DNA from: Entomospira nematocerorum
GTDB taxonomy: Bacteria > Spirochaetota > Spirochaetia > WRBN01
Assembly: GCF_028748105.1 (NCBI RefSeq)
Contig: NZ_CP118168.1
Span: 248,001-312,000 of the forward strand
Reading direction: 5' to 3'
Length of the DNA stretch: 64,000 bases
Shown here: positions 43,128-53,446 of the stretch, piece after piece
Layout of the letters: every line of letters starts with the position of its first letter
Numbering within the stretch: position 1 is the stretch's first letter
Made by a program: the position numbers and the translations under genes
Notes under the pieces: generated by a model
Told to the model about the DNA's origin: nothing
Database searches by the model: none
The model's input: the letters and a program-made list of their open reading frames with translations, nothing else

Positions 43128-46043
43128 ATGAAAGAGTTTAAACACTATACAATATTATCTGAACAACTTGTCCCTGAATATCGCTCATACGGATATCATT
43201 TACGTCACGAGCAGTCCGGGGCAGAAATATTTATCTTACAAAACAGCGATGAAGAAAATTTCTTCTCTTTTGGGTTCCGAACTCCATCGGAAGACGATAG
43301 AGGCCTTGCACACATTCTTGAACACTCTGTACTCGCCGGAAGTAAGCATTATCCGATCAAAGATCCATTCTTAACGCTTTTGCGTAGCAGTATGCAGACA
43401 TTCTTAAATGCAATGACCTACCCCGATAAAACGCTCTATCCTGCAGCAAGCCCAGTAAAGCAAGATTTTTTTAATCTCTTTGATGTTTATGGTGATGCTG
43501 TTTTCTTTCCACTTATTCAAGAGGAGACATTTTGGCAAGAAGGGTATCGTCTTATCTATAATAAAGAAGAAAATAAACTAGAGCACGCCGGCGTTGTTTA
43601 CAATGAAATGAAAGGAGCCTACAGCAGCATTGAAAGTTATGCTTTTGATGCAGTTATTCAATCACTGCATCCAACTAACTGCTATCAATATGACTCTGGC
43701 GGTAATCCCGATGCTATCCCAACAATCACACATGATATGCTGGTTCAATTTCATGAAAAATATTATCATCCTAATAATTCTAAAATTTTCTTTTATGGTG
43801 ATATTCCTATAGAGGAAAAGCTATTCCTATTGCATGATAAATTCTTGCAACACTTTCACAATGATAAACCAATCGAAAGTAATATAAAAGAAGAGACTCC
43901 TTTTACAGAACGTCGCTACGAAGTGAGAGAATTCCCTAGTCATGGAACGGAAGATACGAGCTATATATCTCTCAACTGGTTGACAGCTCCCCTGACAGAG
44001 ACCAAAACTATCCTTGCACTTGAAGTTCTTAATCACATTCTTTTAGGATCCAGTGGTGCACCACTCTATGTAGCACTACAGACATCTGGATTGGGACAAG
44101 ATCTCTCACCCGTATGTGGATTTAGCTTTGACTTTAATCGTGCTATTTTTAGCGCTGGACTACGAGGTATTCAAGCAGAGGATCAAAAAAAGTTCGAAGA
44201 TCTTGTTGATCACGCTCTACAATCTATCATTGATAGCTCTATCAGTCACGATATGATTGAAAGTGCTCTACGATCCGTGGAAATGCAACGTAGAGAGCTT
44301 CGCAGTGGCTCCTTTGGCTTACGCTTAATGAGCCGTCTTTATAAAGGATGGAATTATGATCTAAATCCTTTCGATGCAATCTTCTTCGAGGAGCCAATGG
44401 CCAAATTACGGCAAGAAGCCTTTACTCCTCACTATTTTGAGACATTAATCAAACAATATCTCATTGATAATCATCACTCATCGCTCACCCTGATTACCCC
44501 CAATCCGTCCCTTGTTGCAATCAAAGAGTCAGAAGTTCAACAGAACCTCACCAATCGGCTTCAATCCATGTCTACCAAGGAGAAAGAGCAGCTCATTGCA
44601 CAGGAGGTACGTCTCAATCAGCATCAAAATAAAGAAGATGATCCAACGGTAATGCCACGACTCACAAGGGAGCATATTCCCACAAGCATCAAAGATATTC
44701 CATCAACAGTAACAACGATATTCGCTAACCGCCCACTACACCAAGTTGATGTTTTTAGTAATGGCGTATATCATTGGAATGTTGCTTTTGAACTCCATGA
44801 CTTTACAAAAGAAGATCTATTGTGGTTACCGCTATTTTGTCGTGCAATGAGTGGTATGGGATCCACTAAACACACCTATATTGAAATGGCTCAAAAAATT
44901 AATCGAGATAGTGGTGGTCTTAATTTTATTTTAGATACAGGAAATTATCACGACGAGGAAGGAAGCTCTATTGATCGGAGCGCAATGCTCTATATCAACT
45001 TTAAAGCACTTGAGAGTCAACTTGAGGCAATGCCCCAAACGTTACAAGAGGCCATTTTTTCCATCAATTTCCAAGATGCAGATCGTTTACAGGCTCTCTT
45101 TTGGGAACTTTACAATGAGATGTCTGCTGCTGTTGTTCCTTCTGGTTCCGGAGTTATTGGGCTACGCATGAGTCGCCTATTCAACGAAAGTTCCTATACG
45201 GAAGAGCTGTGGCATGGGGTGGAGCAACTTCTTTTCTTGGAAAGTATACAACAAAGATGGCTGGAGTCATCTTTCCAGAATAGCGTTATTGCTCGATTTC
45301 AACACTTTACTACACGTATTTTTCAACAAAATCGAACGTATTTTGGATTTGTTGCTCCCGATAAAGAGAAAGCTAGCAGATGTTTACTCACCATCTTTAG
45401 TCCACTCAGTAATCGTGTAGAGAGTACCTCACTACACAGTACACCGCTTCCACTGGAGGAATGCCAACAAGAATTTATTACAACAAATACCGAAGTCAAC
45501 TTCGTAGGAATTGCGCTACCTGCCCACCCGTTTGCACATCCAAAACGAGCTGCTGAGAAAATTCTCGCGCGATTTCTCACCATTGGTGAACTCTGGCATG
45601 CAATTCGTATGCAAGGAGGAGCTTATGGAGTCTCTGCTACGGTATCCGGTAGTGTTCATGGTATCTTTACCATGACAAGCTACCGTGATCCCCATATAGC
45701 AAGAACCCAGAAAGTATTTCATGATGTTTTAGAATCTTTTAAAACAATTTCACAGCAAGATCTTGATGATACGCTCATTGCACTTGTTGGAAAAGAGAAT
45801 CGCCCACATGGACCACAGGAGGCTCTGAGTCTTGCAATGAAGAGAAATATATATCTTGTAACCCCTGAGCTACGCCAAAAATCTCGTAACTATCTTCTAC
45901 ACGTCACCACAGATGATATCACATTGGCGGCCAAGGATTTAAGTGAAAAATTATCGTCTGCATTTAGTGTTGTACTTACGAATCAAAAACAAGCTCAAGA
46001 ACATAAGCAAAATGGTATAACTCTTACACATCTTGCTAAATAA
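43128..46043 (+). CDS. M16C-family zinc metallopeptidase (presequence-protease-like)
   Basis: 971 residues, the full length of the PreP/M16C group that degrades peptides inside a closed clamshell. The inverted zinc motif HILEH is at 62-66, and the distal Glu lies in VVYNEMKGAY. Later M16 repeats are present (LNWLTAPLTETKTILALEVL, the C-terminal MQGGAYGVSATVSG). No signal peptide from this start, so cytoplasmic. An open frame reaches 42963, adding 55 residues, but the start at 43128 matches family N-termini (MKEFKHYTILSEQL) and lies 7 nt behind a -10 box. A 15-bp hairpin follows the stop. Confidence 0.9.
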   Translation: MKEFKHYTILSEQLVPEYRSYGYHLRHEQSGAEIFILQNSDEENFFSFGFRTPSEDDRGLAHILEHSVLAGSKHYPIKDPFLTLLRSSMQTFLNAMTYPDKTLYPAASPVKQDFFNLFDVYGDAVFFPLIQEETFWQEGYRLIYNKEENKLEHAGVVYNEMKGAYSSIESYAFDAVIQSLHPTNCYQYDSGGNPDAIPTITHDMLVQFHEKYYHPNNSKIFFYGDIPIEEKLFLLHDKFLQHFHNDKPIESNIKEETPFTERRYEVREFPSHGTEDTSYISLNWLTAPLTETKTILALEVLNHILLGSSGAPLYVALQTSGLGQDLSPVCGFSFDFNRAIFSAGLRGIQAEDQKKFEDLVDHALQSIIDSSISHDMIESALRSVEMQRRELRSGSFGLRLMSRLYKGWNYDLNPFDAIFFEEPMAKLRQEAFTPHYFETLIKQYLIDNHHSSLTLITPNPSLVAIKESEVQQNLTNRLQSMSTKEKEQLIAQEVRLNQHQNKEDDPTVMPRLTREHIPTSIKDIPSTVTTIFANRPLHQVDVFSNGVYHWNVAFELHDFTKEDLLWLPLFCRAMSGMGSTKHTYIEMAQKINRDSGGLNFILDTGNYHDEEGSSIDRSAMLYINFKALESQLEAMPQTLQEAIFSINFQDADRLQALFWELYNEMSAAVVPSGSGVIGLRMSRLFNESSYTEELWHGVEQLLFLESIQQRWLESSFQNSVIARFQHFTTRIFQQNRTYFGFVAPDKEKASRCLLTIFSPLSNRVESTSLHSTPLPLEECQQEFITTNTEVNFVGIALPAHPFAHPKRAAEKILARFLTIGELWHAIRMQGGAYGVSATVSGSVHGIFTMTSYRDPHIARTQKVFHDVLESFKTISQQDLDDTLIALVGKENRPHGPQEALSLAMKRNIYLVTPELRQKSRNYLLHVTTDDITLAAKDLSEKLSSAFSVVLTNQKQAQEHKQNGITLTHLAK

Positions 46044-46049
46044 TTAACT

Positions 46050-46093
46050 ATTACACAGAGAAACAATCTCGTAACCTAGTTTCTCTGTGTAAT
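46050..46093 (+). terminator. Hairpin after the M16 peptidase
   Basis: ATTACACAGAGAAAC (46050-46064) pairs perfectly with GTTTCTCTGTGTAAT (46079-46093), 14-nt loop. It begins 7 nt after the stop but has only a weak T-rich tail. Confidence 0.6.
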
Positions 46094-46109
46094 CATTTAA
46101 GCATAGCTA

Positions 46110-46138
46110 TTGACATTTTATCAAATACATGATATTGT
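46110..46138 (+). promoter_or_regulatory. Promoter of tRNA-Phe
   Basis: TTGACA (46110-46115) and TATTGT (46133-46138), 17-nt spacer, 11 nt before the tRNA. Confidence 0.7.
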
Positions 46139-46149
46139 AAGCTTAATAA

Positions 46150-46222
46150 GCTGCTGTAGCTCAGTTGGTAGAGCGGTGGACTGAAAATCCATGTGTCAGG
46201 AGTTCAATTCTCCTCGGCGGCA
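46150..46222 (+). tRNA. tRNA-Phe (GAA)
   Basis: 73-nt cloverleaf: acceptor GCTGCTG/CGGCGGC (two G-T pairs), D arm GCTC/GAGC, anticodon loop CTGAAAA (GAA), T arm AGGAG TTCAATT CTCCT. CCA is not encoded. Confidence 0.95.
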
Positions 46223-46224
46223 TT

Positions 46225-46252
46225 AAGCGATTCTTTTTGAATCGCTTTTTTT
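46225..46252 (+). terminator. Rho-independent terminator of tRNA-Phe
   Basis: AAGCGATTC (46225-46233) pairs with GAATCGCTT (46239-46247), followed by a run of T, just 2 nt after the tRNA. Confidence 0.9.
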
Positions 46253-46339
46253 AACTTTTTCCTCACATCACTCCTAATTTTACTGTATAATATTACATTT
46301 TCCTATAGATTATTATGACTTTTAATGATATCATTACTA

Positions 46340-46367
46340 TTGATAGTAACAACTTTGTGACTATTGT
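46340..46367 (+). promoter_or_regulatory. Promoter of the AbgT transporter gene
   Basis: TTGATA (46340-46345) and TATTGT (46362-46367), 16-nt spacer, about 31 nt before the ATG. Confidence 0.45.
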
Positions 46368-46398
46368 AATAAAATCCCTTTACATGGAGTACTAATAT

Positions 46399-47913
46399 AT
46401 GGCAAACAGTAAAGAGAAAGGATTTATAGAGAAATTAGGAGCCTTACTACCGGAATCTAATTTACTCTTTTTAATCCTCATTGCATTTATTATCGTAATT
46501 AGTTTTTTTACACAAGGATCACATCCTTCTGCAATCGATAATATGCCAAACTATAAGGTCATTAACCTTCTATCCATTGAAGGAATCCGATGGATTCTAT
46601 CCAATGTCCTCCGCAATTTTATTGCATATCCTCCTTTAGCCCTACTTGTTGTAGGTGTGTTAGGGTTCGGTTTTGCTGAAAAAACAGGTTTTTTAGGCAC
46701 TCTACTGAAAGTTATGGGTCGTAATACTTCTGAAAACCTCGTTCTTCCTGTTGTGATTTTATTAGGAATTAATAGTTCGATTGCTTCAGATGCCGGATAT
46801 ATTGTCCTGATACCTCTCGCAGGTGCTCTCTACGCCGGACTAGGAAGAAATCCTCTTATAGGAATCGCTGCAGCCTTTGCCTCCGTATCTGCTGGATTTG
46901 GTGCGGCAATGATTCCTACGCCAGGCGATGGTATGCTTGGTAACATTACCAAAAGTGTTTATGAAAATACTTTTAATCGCCCCCTACAGCTTAATCCGAT
47001 GCTCATGAACTACATTTTCATGTTCTTCTCTACGATATTTCTCACCATCCTACTTACCGTTATAACAAAAGTTTTTGTAGAGAAACGAGCCATGCATCAC
47101 AGCTACACTCTGCCAGAAGATATTGATTATCAAGGCGATCTTTCTCAGAATGAAAAACGTGGATTACGTAATGCCGGCATTACCATGGGAGTTACGCTTC
47201 TTATCATAGTTTTTTTATGGTGGATCGGTGTATTACGAACCTATACTGATGAAAATGGTATAAAAATTAGTCCCATTCTGAATAATATCATTGTCATTCT
47301 CATTTCTCTCTTTCTCTTTCCCTCTCTAGCATATGCAAAAGCCCTCTCGCACATCAATAATGGGCGAGAGTACATCCAAGTCACAGTTGAAGCCATGAAA
47401 GATATTGCTTATGTTCTCGTTTTTGCTATTTTTGCAGGAAATTTTCTTGCAATATTCAACTACTCTGGATTAGATAAATTTGTTGCCAATCATGGTGCAA
47501 TACTTCTACAAAATTTGAACATTCAAAATCCATATCTCCTTATTGTCAGCTTTATTTTTATCTCTGCTATGGTCAATATTTTTGTCGGATCTGCAACCGC
47601 TAAGTGGGCTATTTTTGCACCTATTTTTGTTCCCATGCTCGTAATGGCGTCTAACAATCAACTAGGGCCTGAGGTTATTCAGGCTGCCTATCGTATCGGT
47701 GACTCATCAACAAATATTATTACCCCTCTATTGCCTTATGTAGGAATTATTCTTGTTTCAGCCAAGCATTATAGTAAAAATTTTGAAATCGGAGATCTCA
47801 TCTCCTTAATGCTCCCTTACTCCATCGCTATTTTTATAGGATGGACACTCTTTTTCCTTCTATGGATGGGATTAGGTCTACCTTTTGATCTTTCTAGCCT
47901 TCCATGGGAGTAG
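46399..47913 (+). CDS. abgT: AbgT family transporter
   Basis: 504 residues with about 11-13 membrane segments. The family opening (IEKLGALLPESNLLFLILI), the re-entrant-loop motif AMIPTPGDGMLGN and the C-terminal YRIGDSSTNIITPLLPY are present. AbgT proteins import p-aminobenzoyl-glutamate or export folate-synthesis inhibitors such as sulphonamides; which applies is unknown. GGAG lies about 10 nt before the ATG. Single gene, ending at a hairpin shared with lon. Confidence 0.9.
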   Translation: MANSKEKGFIEKLGALLPESNLLFLILIAFIIVISFFTQGSHPSAIDNMPNYKVINLLSIEGIRWILSNVLRNFIAYPPLALLVVGVLGFGFAEKTGFLGTLLKVMGRNTSENLVLPVVILLGINSSIASDAGYIVLIPLAGALYAGLGRNPLIGIAAAFASVSAGFGAAMIPTPGDGMLGNITKSVYENTFNRPLQLNPMLMNYIFMFFSTIFLTILLTVITKVFVEKRAMHHSYTLPEDIDYQGDLSQNEKRGLRNAGITMGVTLLIIVFLWWIGVLRTYTDENGIKISPILNNIIVILISLFLFPSLAYAKALSHINNGREYIQVTVEAMKDIAYVLVFAIFAGNFLAIFNYSGLDKFVANHGAILLQNLNIQNPYLLIVSFIFISAMVNIFVGSATAKWAIFAPIFVPMLVMASNNQLGPEVIQAAYRIGDSSTNIITPLLPYVGIILVSAKHYSKNFEIGDLISLMLPYSIAIFIGWTLFFLLWMGLGLPFDLSSLPWE

Positions 47914-47937
47914 CGTAATTATCTTTTACTATTACGT

Positions 47938-47979
47938 AAAAAAAAAAGCACTAGAAAGAGTAACTCTTTCTAGTGCTTT
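47938..47979 (-). terminator. Terminator of lon, hairpin shared with abgT
   Basis: AAAGCACTAGAAAGAG (47945-47960) and CTCTTTCTAGTGCTTT (47964-47979) form a perfect 16-bp stem with a 3-nt loop. On the minus strand it is followed by ten T (47947-47938). On the plus strand only a few T within the stem follow, so it is stronger for lon. Confidence 0.9.
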
Positions 47980-47988
47980 CATTCTATC

Positions 47989-50364
47989 CTACTCTTGATC
48001 AAAGAGCAGCTCGATCGCCTTCTCCATGCGATCTATTGGGTGGAAGGTGATATTCTCCTTCACGTTTTCAGGAATCTCCTGTAAATCCTTAGCATTTGCC
48101 TTTGGAATAATTACTTCTTTTATTTTGAGTCTTCGTGCGGCCAAACTCTTCTCTTTCAGTCCTCCGATAGCAAGAACATTACCGACTAAACTTAATTCTC
48201 CTGTCATAGCAAGCGTCTTTTTCACTGGCTTACCAACAGCTAAACTAATCATAGCACTGGCCATTGTAATCCCAGCACTAGGCCCATCTTTGGGGGTTGC
48301 TCCAGCAGGAATATGTAAATGGATGGTATGTCGCTCGAAAAATTCACGCTCATCACTGGCCTTACCCTTTGTAGCTAAATAGAGTCTTGCAAAAGTATAG
48401 GCTATATTCGCCGACTCTTTCATAACATCACCCATCTGCCCAGTTAGTTGTAACCCACTCTTACCAGGAATTGCTACAGCCTCGATCATTAACGTATCCC
48501 CACCAAAAGCAGTCCACGCTAACCCAATAACCATCCCAGGACGTGTTACTTTTTTAATATCCTCATCCTTGAAGGGAGCCCTCTTTAGGTATATTTCTAA
48601 GCTTGACTCTGTGATCTTTATGGGTAGTTCCTCTGCCTCATTCAGTGCTATTTTTTTAGCAACCTTACGATGAATACGATCTATCAACTGTTCATAATGT
48701 CGCATACCGGCCTCTCGTGCATAACCTAACGCAATCGCCTTCAGTGCACTACGATCATAGCGAACATGCTCTTTATTCAAGCCACTTTTTTTCAAACTCT
48801 TAGGGATGATATATCTCTTAGCAATCTCTACCTTCTCATCCTCTGTATATCCAGAAAGACGAATAACCTCCATTCGATCCAGTAACGGCTGTGGAATCGT
48901 ATCTAAAGTGTTTGCTGTTGCAATAAACATGACCTCGGATAAATCAAAGGGTAAATCCAAATAATTATCTCGGAAGGTTGCATTTTGCTCTGGATCTAGG
49001 ACCTCCAGCAACGCCCCAGCGGGATCGCCTTGATAACTAACGCCCATTTTATCGATTTCATCAATCATGAATACTGGATTACGTGTCTTAACGACCTTCA
49101 TACCTTGAATAAATTTACCCGGCATAGCTCCTACATAAGTACGTCGATGTCCTTTTATCTCTGCCTCATCACGCATGCCACCTACACTAAAGCGAAAAAA
49201 TTCGCGCTGCAGTGATCGAGCAATACTCCGACCAATACTTGTCTTTCCCACGCCCGGAGGTCCTACTAAACAGATAATGGAGCCTTTAGCATCTTTTTTC
49301 AATTTTCTAACAGCAAGATATTCAAGGATACGCTCTTTGACATCATCCAATCCATAATGATCCTCATCGAGAATCTCTTTACCACGCTCAATATCTATCT
49401 CTGCCTGCTCCGTTGCATGCCATGGTAAGCTTATAATAAGATCTAGGTAATTTCTTACAACACTATACTCGGAGGTATTGGCATCAATAATGGAAAATTT
49501 TTCTAACTCCCGTTCTACATGCTCTTTAACCTCACCAGTAAGATCAAGTTTTGTAATAGCATCTCGAATACGCTCCAACTCCATCGTCTTTGGATCGCTG
49601 ACACCTTCGCCTAATTCAGCCTTGATCGCCTTGAGTTCTTCACGTAAAAAATATTCACGCTGACTTTTTTCAATACGCTCATTTAATTGCTTACTCACTT
49701 TCTTTTGAATACGGGATACTTCCTGTTCTCTCTTAATAAGCATTAATGCTTGCTCTAAACGTGTCTTTATATCCAACGTCTCCAAAATTTTCTGAAGCTG
49801 ATCTCGATCAATATTTAATATTGATGTAATAATATCTGCAATACGCCCAGGTTCATCAATATTAAGCATGTTTAAACGAATTTCTTCATTAAAAAAAGGA
49901 TTGTTTTCGCTAACACTCTTCATCTCTTGTAACAAAGAACGTACCATTGCTTTAAGTTCGTTAGAATTTTTATCACCAATTTCCTCTAAGTACTCTACAG
50001 CTATCATATAAGGCTGTTCTGATCCCATAAACTTAATAGCCTTACAGCGTTTTTGTGTTGAAATAAAGATATTAATAGTTCCATCAGGTAAATTGACTTT
50101 CTTAACAATCTTTGCAACAACTCCAACATCATAAAAATGTGAGGTATCCCTTGGTTCCTCTCCCGCTTCTCTTACCAATAAGAGAGCTATAAAGCCTCCA
50201 TTCTCTTCTGAGAGCTCAACGGCACGTAAATCGCTAGGAGTATTGACCATCATAGGTAAAAAAATTCCCGGAAATACCGGCTTATTTAGTAATGCAACCA
50301 CAGGAAGTCGAACTGGAAGTGTCAATTGGGCTGGAATTAATTCATTATCATGCATTGTTCTCAT
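47989..50364 (-). CDS. lon: ATP-dependent protease Lon
   Basis: Cytoplasmic AAA+ serine protease. 791 residues: N-terminal substrate domain (LPVRLPVVALLNKPVFPG), coiled coil around KREQEVSRIQKKVSKQL, AAA+ module with GPPGVGKTSI and FMIDEIDKM, and protease domain with catalytic Ser in KDGPSAGITMA and Lys in GGLKEKSLAA. Complete for the LonA type. The ATG at 50364 follows GGAGG by 3 nt; a second in-frame ATG three codons later has a 12-nt gap, so either could serve. The promoter (possibly TTGCCA/TTATCT) is not certain and no heat-shock operator was seen. Confidence 0.95.
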   Translation of the reverse strand: MRTMHDNELIPAQLTLPVRLPVVALLNKPVFPGIFLPMMVNTPSDLRAVELSEENGGFIALLLVREAGEEPRDTSHFYDVGVVAKIVKKVNLPDGTINIFISTQKRCKAIKFMGSEQPYMIAVEYLEEIGDKNSNELKAMVRSLLQEMKSVSENNPFFNEEIRLNMLNIDEPGRIADIITSILNIDRDQLQKILETLDIKTRLEQALMLIKREQEVSRIQKKVSKQLNERIEKSQREYFLREELKAIKAELGEGVSDPKTMELERIRDAITKLDLTGEVKEHVERELEKFSIIDANTSEYSVVRNYLDLIISLPWHATEQAEIDIERGKEILDEDHYGLDDVKERILEYLAVRKLKKDAKGSIICLVGPPGVGKTSIGRSIARSLQREFFRFSVGGMRDEAEIKGHRRTYVGAMPGKFIQGMKVVKTRNPVFMIDEIDKMGVSYQGDPAGALLEVLDPEQNATFRDNYLDLPFDLSEVMFIATANTLDTIPQPLLDRMEVIRLSGYTEDEKVEIAKRYIIPKSLKKSGLNKEHVRYDRSALKAIALGYAREAGMRHYEQLIDRIHRKVAKKIALNEAEELPIKITESSLEIYLKRAPFKDEDIKKVTRPGMVIGLAWTAFGGDTLMIEAVAIPGKSGLQLTGQMGDVMKESANIAYTFARLYLATKGKASDEREFFERHTIHLHIPAGATPKDGPSAGITMASAMISLAVGKPVKKTLAMTGELSLVGNVLAIGGLKEKSLAARRLKIKEVIIPKANAKDLQEIPENVKENITFHPIDRMEKAIELLFDQE

Positions 50365-50474
50365 TATCCTCCATCTTTAATACATCTTTTACTCTACCTA
50401 TAAAGATAACCAGAAATAAGGAGAATTGGCAATATTAATACAGCAAAAAAGGCTTTTTCTCGCTACAAAGAGTC

Positions 50475-50503
50475 TTGTATACATTACAAGCTTTTGCTAT
50501 ACT
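50475..50503 (+). promoter_or_regulatory. Promoter of the M18 aminopeptidase pair
   Basis: TTGTAT (50475-50480) and TATACT (50498-50503), 17-nt spacer, about 55 nt before the first ATG. Confidence 0.55.
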
Positions 50504-50559
50504 AATAGGGATGATCCTTAGTATTATCTTGCATCCAACAGCCAAAAAGGAGAGAGGTC

Positions 50560-51960
50560 ATGTTATTTGAACGACCGAAGTTCCATCAGTTCTTTGCAAC
50601 AGAGGAAGTAAATAAAAGCGTATTTGCATTCGCAGAACAATATAAGCACTTCCTAAATATCGCAAAAACTGAGCGAAAAACTATTCAAGAAGCCATTCAC
50701 CTCGCACAAAAAGCTGGATTTAAACCTGCGCATGATGCCACTAAGCTGCAGCCAGGTGATAAAGTCTACTTTATTAATCGCGATAAAAACCTCGCACTCT
50801 TCCACGTAGGGCAAGAGAGTCTTCTTCAAGGTGTTAATTTAATTGCAAGTCATGCAGACAGCCCTCGTCTTGATCTTAAACCAATGCCACTACAAGAGGA
50901 TATTAATCTTGCACTATTAAAGACTCACTATTATGGTGGAATCAAAAAGTACCATTGGATCAGTAAGCCTCTCTCCTTGCACGGTATCATCATTCTTAAG
51001 GATGGTTCAAAAATCTCGATTACCATCGGTGAGGATTCGCAAGATCCTGTCTTCATGATTCCTGATATTGAACCGCATCTCTCTCGTAATATTCAAAATG
51101 AGCGCAAAGCAACCGAAATTGTGAAGGGTGAGGAGATGCAACTCGTCATTGGCTCTTATCCTCTTATTCACGATGAAAAAGAAAAAGGATCCGTAAAAAA
51201 AGCCATTCTCCAAATTCTTCATGATAAGTATGGAATTGAGGAGGCAGATTTTCTCAGTGCAGAACTCTCTGCAGTGCCCGCTGGTAAGGCTCGAGACGTC
51301 GGATTTGATCGATCGATGATCGGAGCATACGGTCATGATGATCGTAGTTGTGTTTACACCTCTCTTTTAGCCTTATTTGATATCGAAAAAACACCCCAAA
51401 AAACAGCAATGGTCTTCATTGCCGATAAAGAGGAGATTGGAAGTACTGGGTCTACGGGAATGCAAAGTGATTACTTTGTCTTTGCAATGGCTCAACTCCT
51501 AAAACTCACAGGAAACAGTGCCAATCCCTTAGATATACAAGAAATGCTATGGAATTCTATCTGTGTAAGCGCCGACGTAAAAGCTGCATTTGATCCTATT
51601 TTCAGTGCGGTATATGATGAATCTAATAATCCACGTATTAATTGTGGTCCCTCCATCACTAAATATACAGGAGCCCGTGGTAAATCAGGTGCCAATGAGG
51701 CAGATGCAGAACTTGTGGCTGGATTACGTGAACTTCTAACTCAAGCAAACCTCCCCTACCAATTTGGAACAACAGGAAAAGTGGATGAGGGCGGTGGTAG
51801 TACTGTTTCGAAATTTATTGCCATGCGTGGTGTCCGAACTATCGACGTAGGACTACCAATGCTCAGTATGCACGCTCCATATGAAATTGCGAGTAAATTT
51901 GACATCTATAGTTATTATCAGGCAATGCATGTATTCTTACAGCAAGGTCTTTCCATTTAA
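50560..51960 (+). CDS. apeA: M18 family aminopeptidase, copy 1
   Basis: 466 residues. Dinuclear-metal aminopeptidase removing N-terminal, often acidic, residues. Metal and catalytic motifs: ASHADSPRLDLKP (His, Asp), FIADKEEIGSTGSTGM (Glu pair), IGAYGHDDRSC and the final SMHAPYEIAS His. AAGGAGAGAGG precedes the ATG. It is followed by a close relative after 16 nt. Confidence 0.9.
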   Translation: MLFERPKFHQFFATEEVNKSVFAFAEQYKHFLNIAKTERKTIQEAIHLAQKAGFKPAHDATKLQPGDKVYFINRDKNLALFHVGQESLLQGVNLIASHADSPRLDLKPMPLQEDINLALLKTHYYGGIKKYHWISKPLSLHGIIILKDGSKISITIGEDSQDPVFMIPDIEPHLSRNIQNERKATEIVKGEEMQLVIGSYPLIHDEKEKGSVKKAILQILHDKYGIEEADFLSAELSAVPAGKARDVGFDRSMIGAYGHDDRSCVYTSLLALFDIEKTPQKTAMVFIADKEEIGSTGSTGMQSDYFVFAMAQLLKLTGNSANPLDIQEMLWNSICVSADVKAAFDPIFSAVYDESNNPRINCGPSITKYTGARGKSGANEADAELVAGLRELLTQANLPYQFGTTGKVDEGGGSTVSKFIAMRGVRTIDVGLPMLSMHAPYEIASKFDIYSYYQAMHVFLQQGLSI

Positions 51961-51976
51961 AGGTAGGAGGAGAAAC

Positions 51977-53374
51977 ATGAGTGATACAACACTAAAATAT
52001 ATAGAGTATAATCCTGCAAAAGTGAAAGAAGCCTTTGCTTTTGCTGAGGACTATAAAGCCTTCTCAGATGCTGTAAAGACAGAACGAGAAGCCGTGAGCT
52101 ACGCAAAGCATTTAGCTGAGCAGTATGGATATAAGAATGGTCTCACTATTACCTCAGCGAAACCTGGAGATAAACTCTACTTTATTAATCGACATAAAAA
52201 TATTGCCTTAGTTCATATTGGTCAAGAGGACATACAAAAAGGTCTTCATATTCTTGCTGCACATGTTGATGCTCCTCGTCTTGATCTCAAGCCACTGCCC
52301 CTCTATGAAGCAGCCGATATGGCTATGCTCAAAACCCATTACTATGGTGGAATTAAGAAGTATCAATGGGTTAATACCCCACTAGCGCTTCATGGTGTTG
52401 TCATCCTCAAGGATGGAACAACCAAAACAATTCAAATTGGTAGTCACGAAGATGATCCCATCTTTATGATTCCAGATATTTTGCCACATCTCAGTACGAA
52501 CATACAAAACAGCCGAAAAGCTACAGAGACGCTAAAGGGCGAAGAGTTACAACTCCTTGTCGGTAGTATACCTGTCATCTCTGTTGATCCTAAAGATGAG
52601 ATCAAGCATCCAATCAAAAAAGCAATTTTAGAGCATCTTCATAGCACCTATGGTATGGTTGAAGAAGATTTTACCAGTGCCGAATTAGAGGTAGTTCCGG
52701 CATTTAAAGCTCAAGATATTGGTCTTGATCACTCTATGATTGGAGCCTATGCTCATGATGATCGTATGTGTAGTTATAGTGCTCTACGTGCTCTATTCCA
52801 ACTCCAGGAGACACCACGAAAAACAGCAATGGTGTTTCTTGCGGATAAAGAAGAGATTGGCAGTACTGGATCTACGGGTATGGAGAGTGATTTTTTTGTT
52901 TATGCGATTGGTAAAACTTTAAAAGCTATGAACCTGCAGTATGACACAACGCAAATGATGGAATTACTCTGGAGCTCTCAAGCCTTAAGTGCAGATGTTG
53001 ATGTCGCCTATAACCCAAATTTCAAAGATGTTCATGATGCAACAAATGCACCAATGATTAATAAAGGTATTACTATTGCTAAATACACTGGATCGGGTGG
53101 CAAGTTCATGGGTAGTGAAGCTGATGCTGAAATGGTGGCTAAGTTACGACATCTTTTAACTAAGCGTGGTATTCCTCATCAATTTGGAGAGATGGGAAAA
53201 ATTGATGAAGGAGGCGGAGGCACTGTAGCTCAGTTTTTAGCTCATCGTGGGGTACAAGTTGTTGACTGCGGTGGTCCTGTTATGGGAATGCACGCTCCTA
53301 TGGAGTTAATTAGTAAAACAGACTTATTCAGTAACTACGAGACTTATCTTGCATTCCTTGAAGAAGGTCTCTAA
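51977..53374 (+). CDS. M18 family aminopeptidase, copy 2
   Basis: 465 residues, co-linear with copy 1 throughout. Motifs AAHVDAPRLDLKP, FLADKEEIGSTGSTGM, IGAYAHDDRMC and GMHAPMELIS are complete, so both copies should be active. The start is the ATG at 51977 behind GTAGGAGG; the open frame back to 51881 lies within copy 1. A tandem duplication that has diverged, perhaps with different peptide preference. Confidence 0.9.
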   Translation: MSDTTLKYIEYNPAKVKEAFAFAEDYKAFSDAVKTEREAVSYAKHLAEQYGYKNGLTITSAKPGDKLYFINRHKNIALVHIGQEDIQKGLHILAAHVDAPRLDLKPLPLYEAADMAMLKTHYYGGIKKYQWVNTPLALHGVVILKDGTTKTIQIGSHEDDPIFMIPDILPHLSTNIQNSRKATETLKGEELQLLVGSIPVISVDPKDEIKHPIKKAILEHLHSTYGMVEEDFTSAELEVVPAFKAQDIGLDHSMIGAYAHDDRMCSYSALRALFQLQETPRKTAMVFLADKEEIGSTGSTGMESDFFVYAIGKTLKAMNLQYDTTQMMELLWSSQALSADVDVAYNPNFKDVHDATNAPMINKGITIAKYTGSGGKFMGSEADAEMVAKLRHLLTKRGIPHQFGEMGKIDEGGGGTVAQFLAHRGVQVVDCGGPVMGMHAPMELISKTDLFSNYETYLAFLEEGL

Positions 53375-53446
53375 GTCAAAATAATGAGAGAAGCCCTCCA
53401 TTTTCTACAATAAATATAACCGAAAAAGGTGTTGAATCAATATTTT

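Noticed and set aside
51881..51976. Longer start for the second M18 aminopeptidase
   Set aside because: The extension lies in the first aminopeptidase's coding sequence; a strong GTAGGAGG sits before the ATG at 51977.
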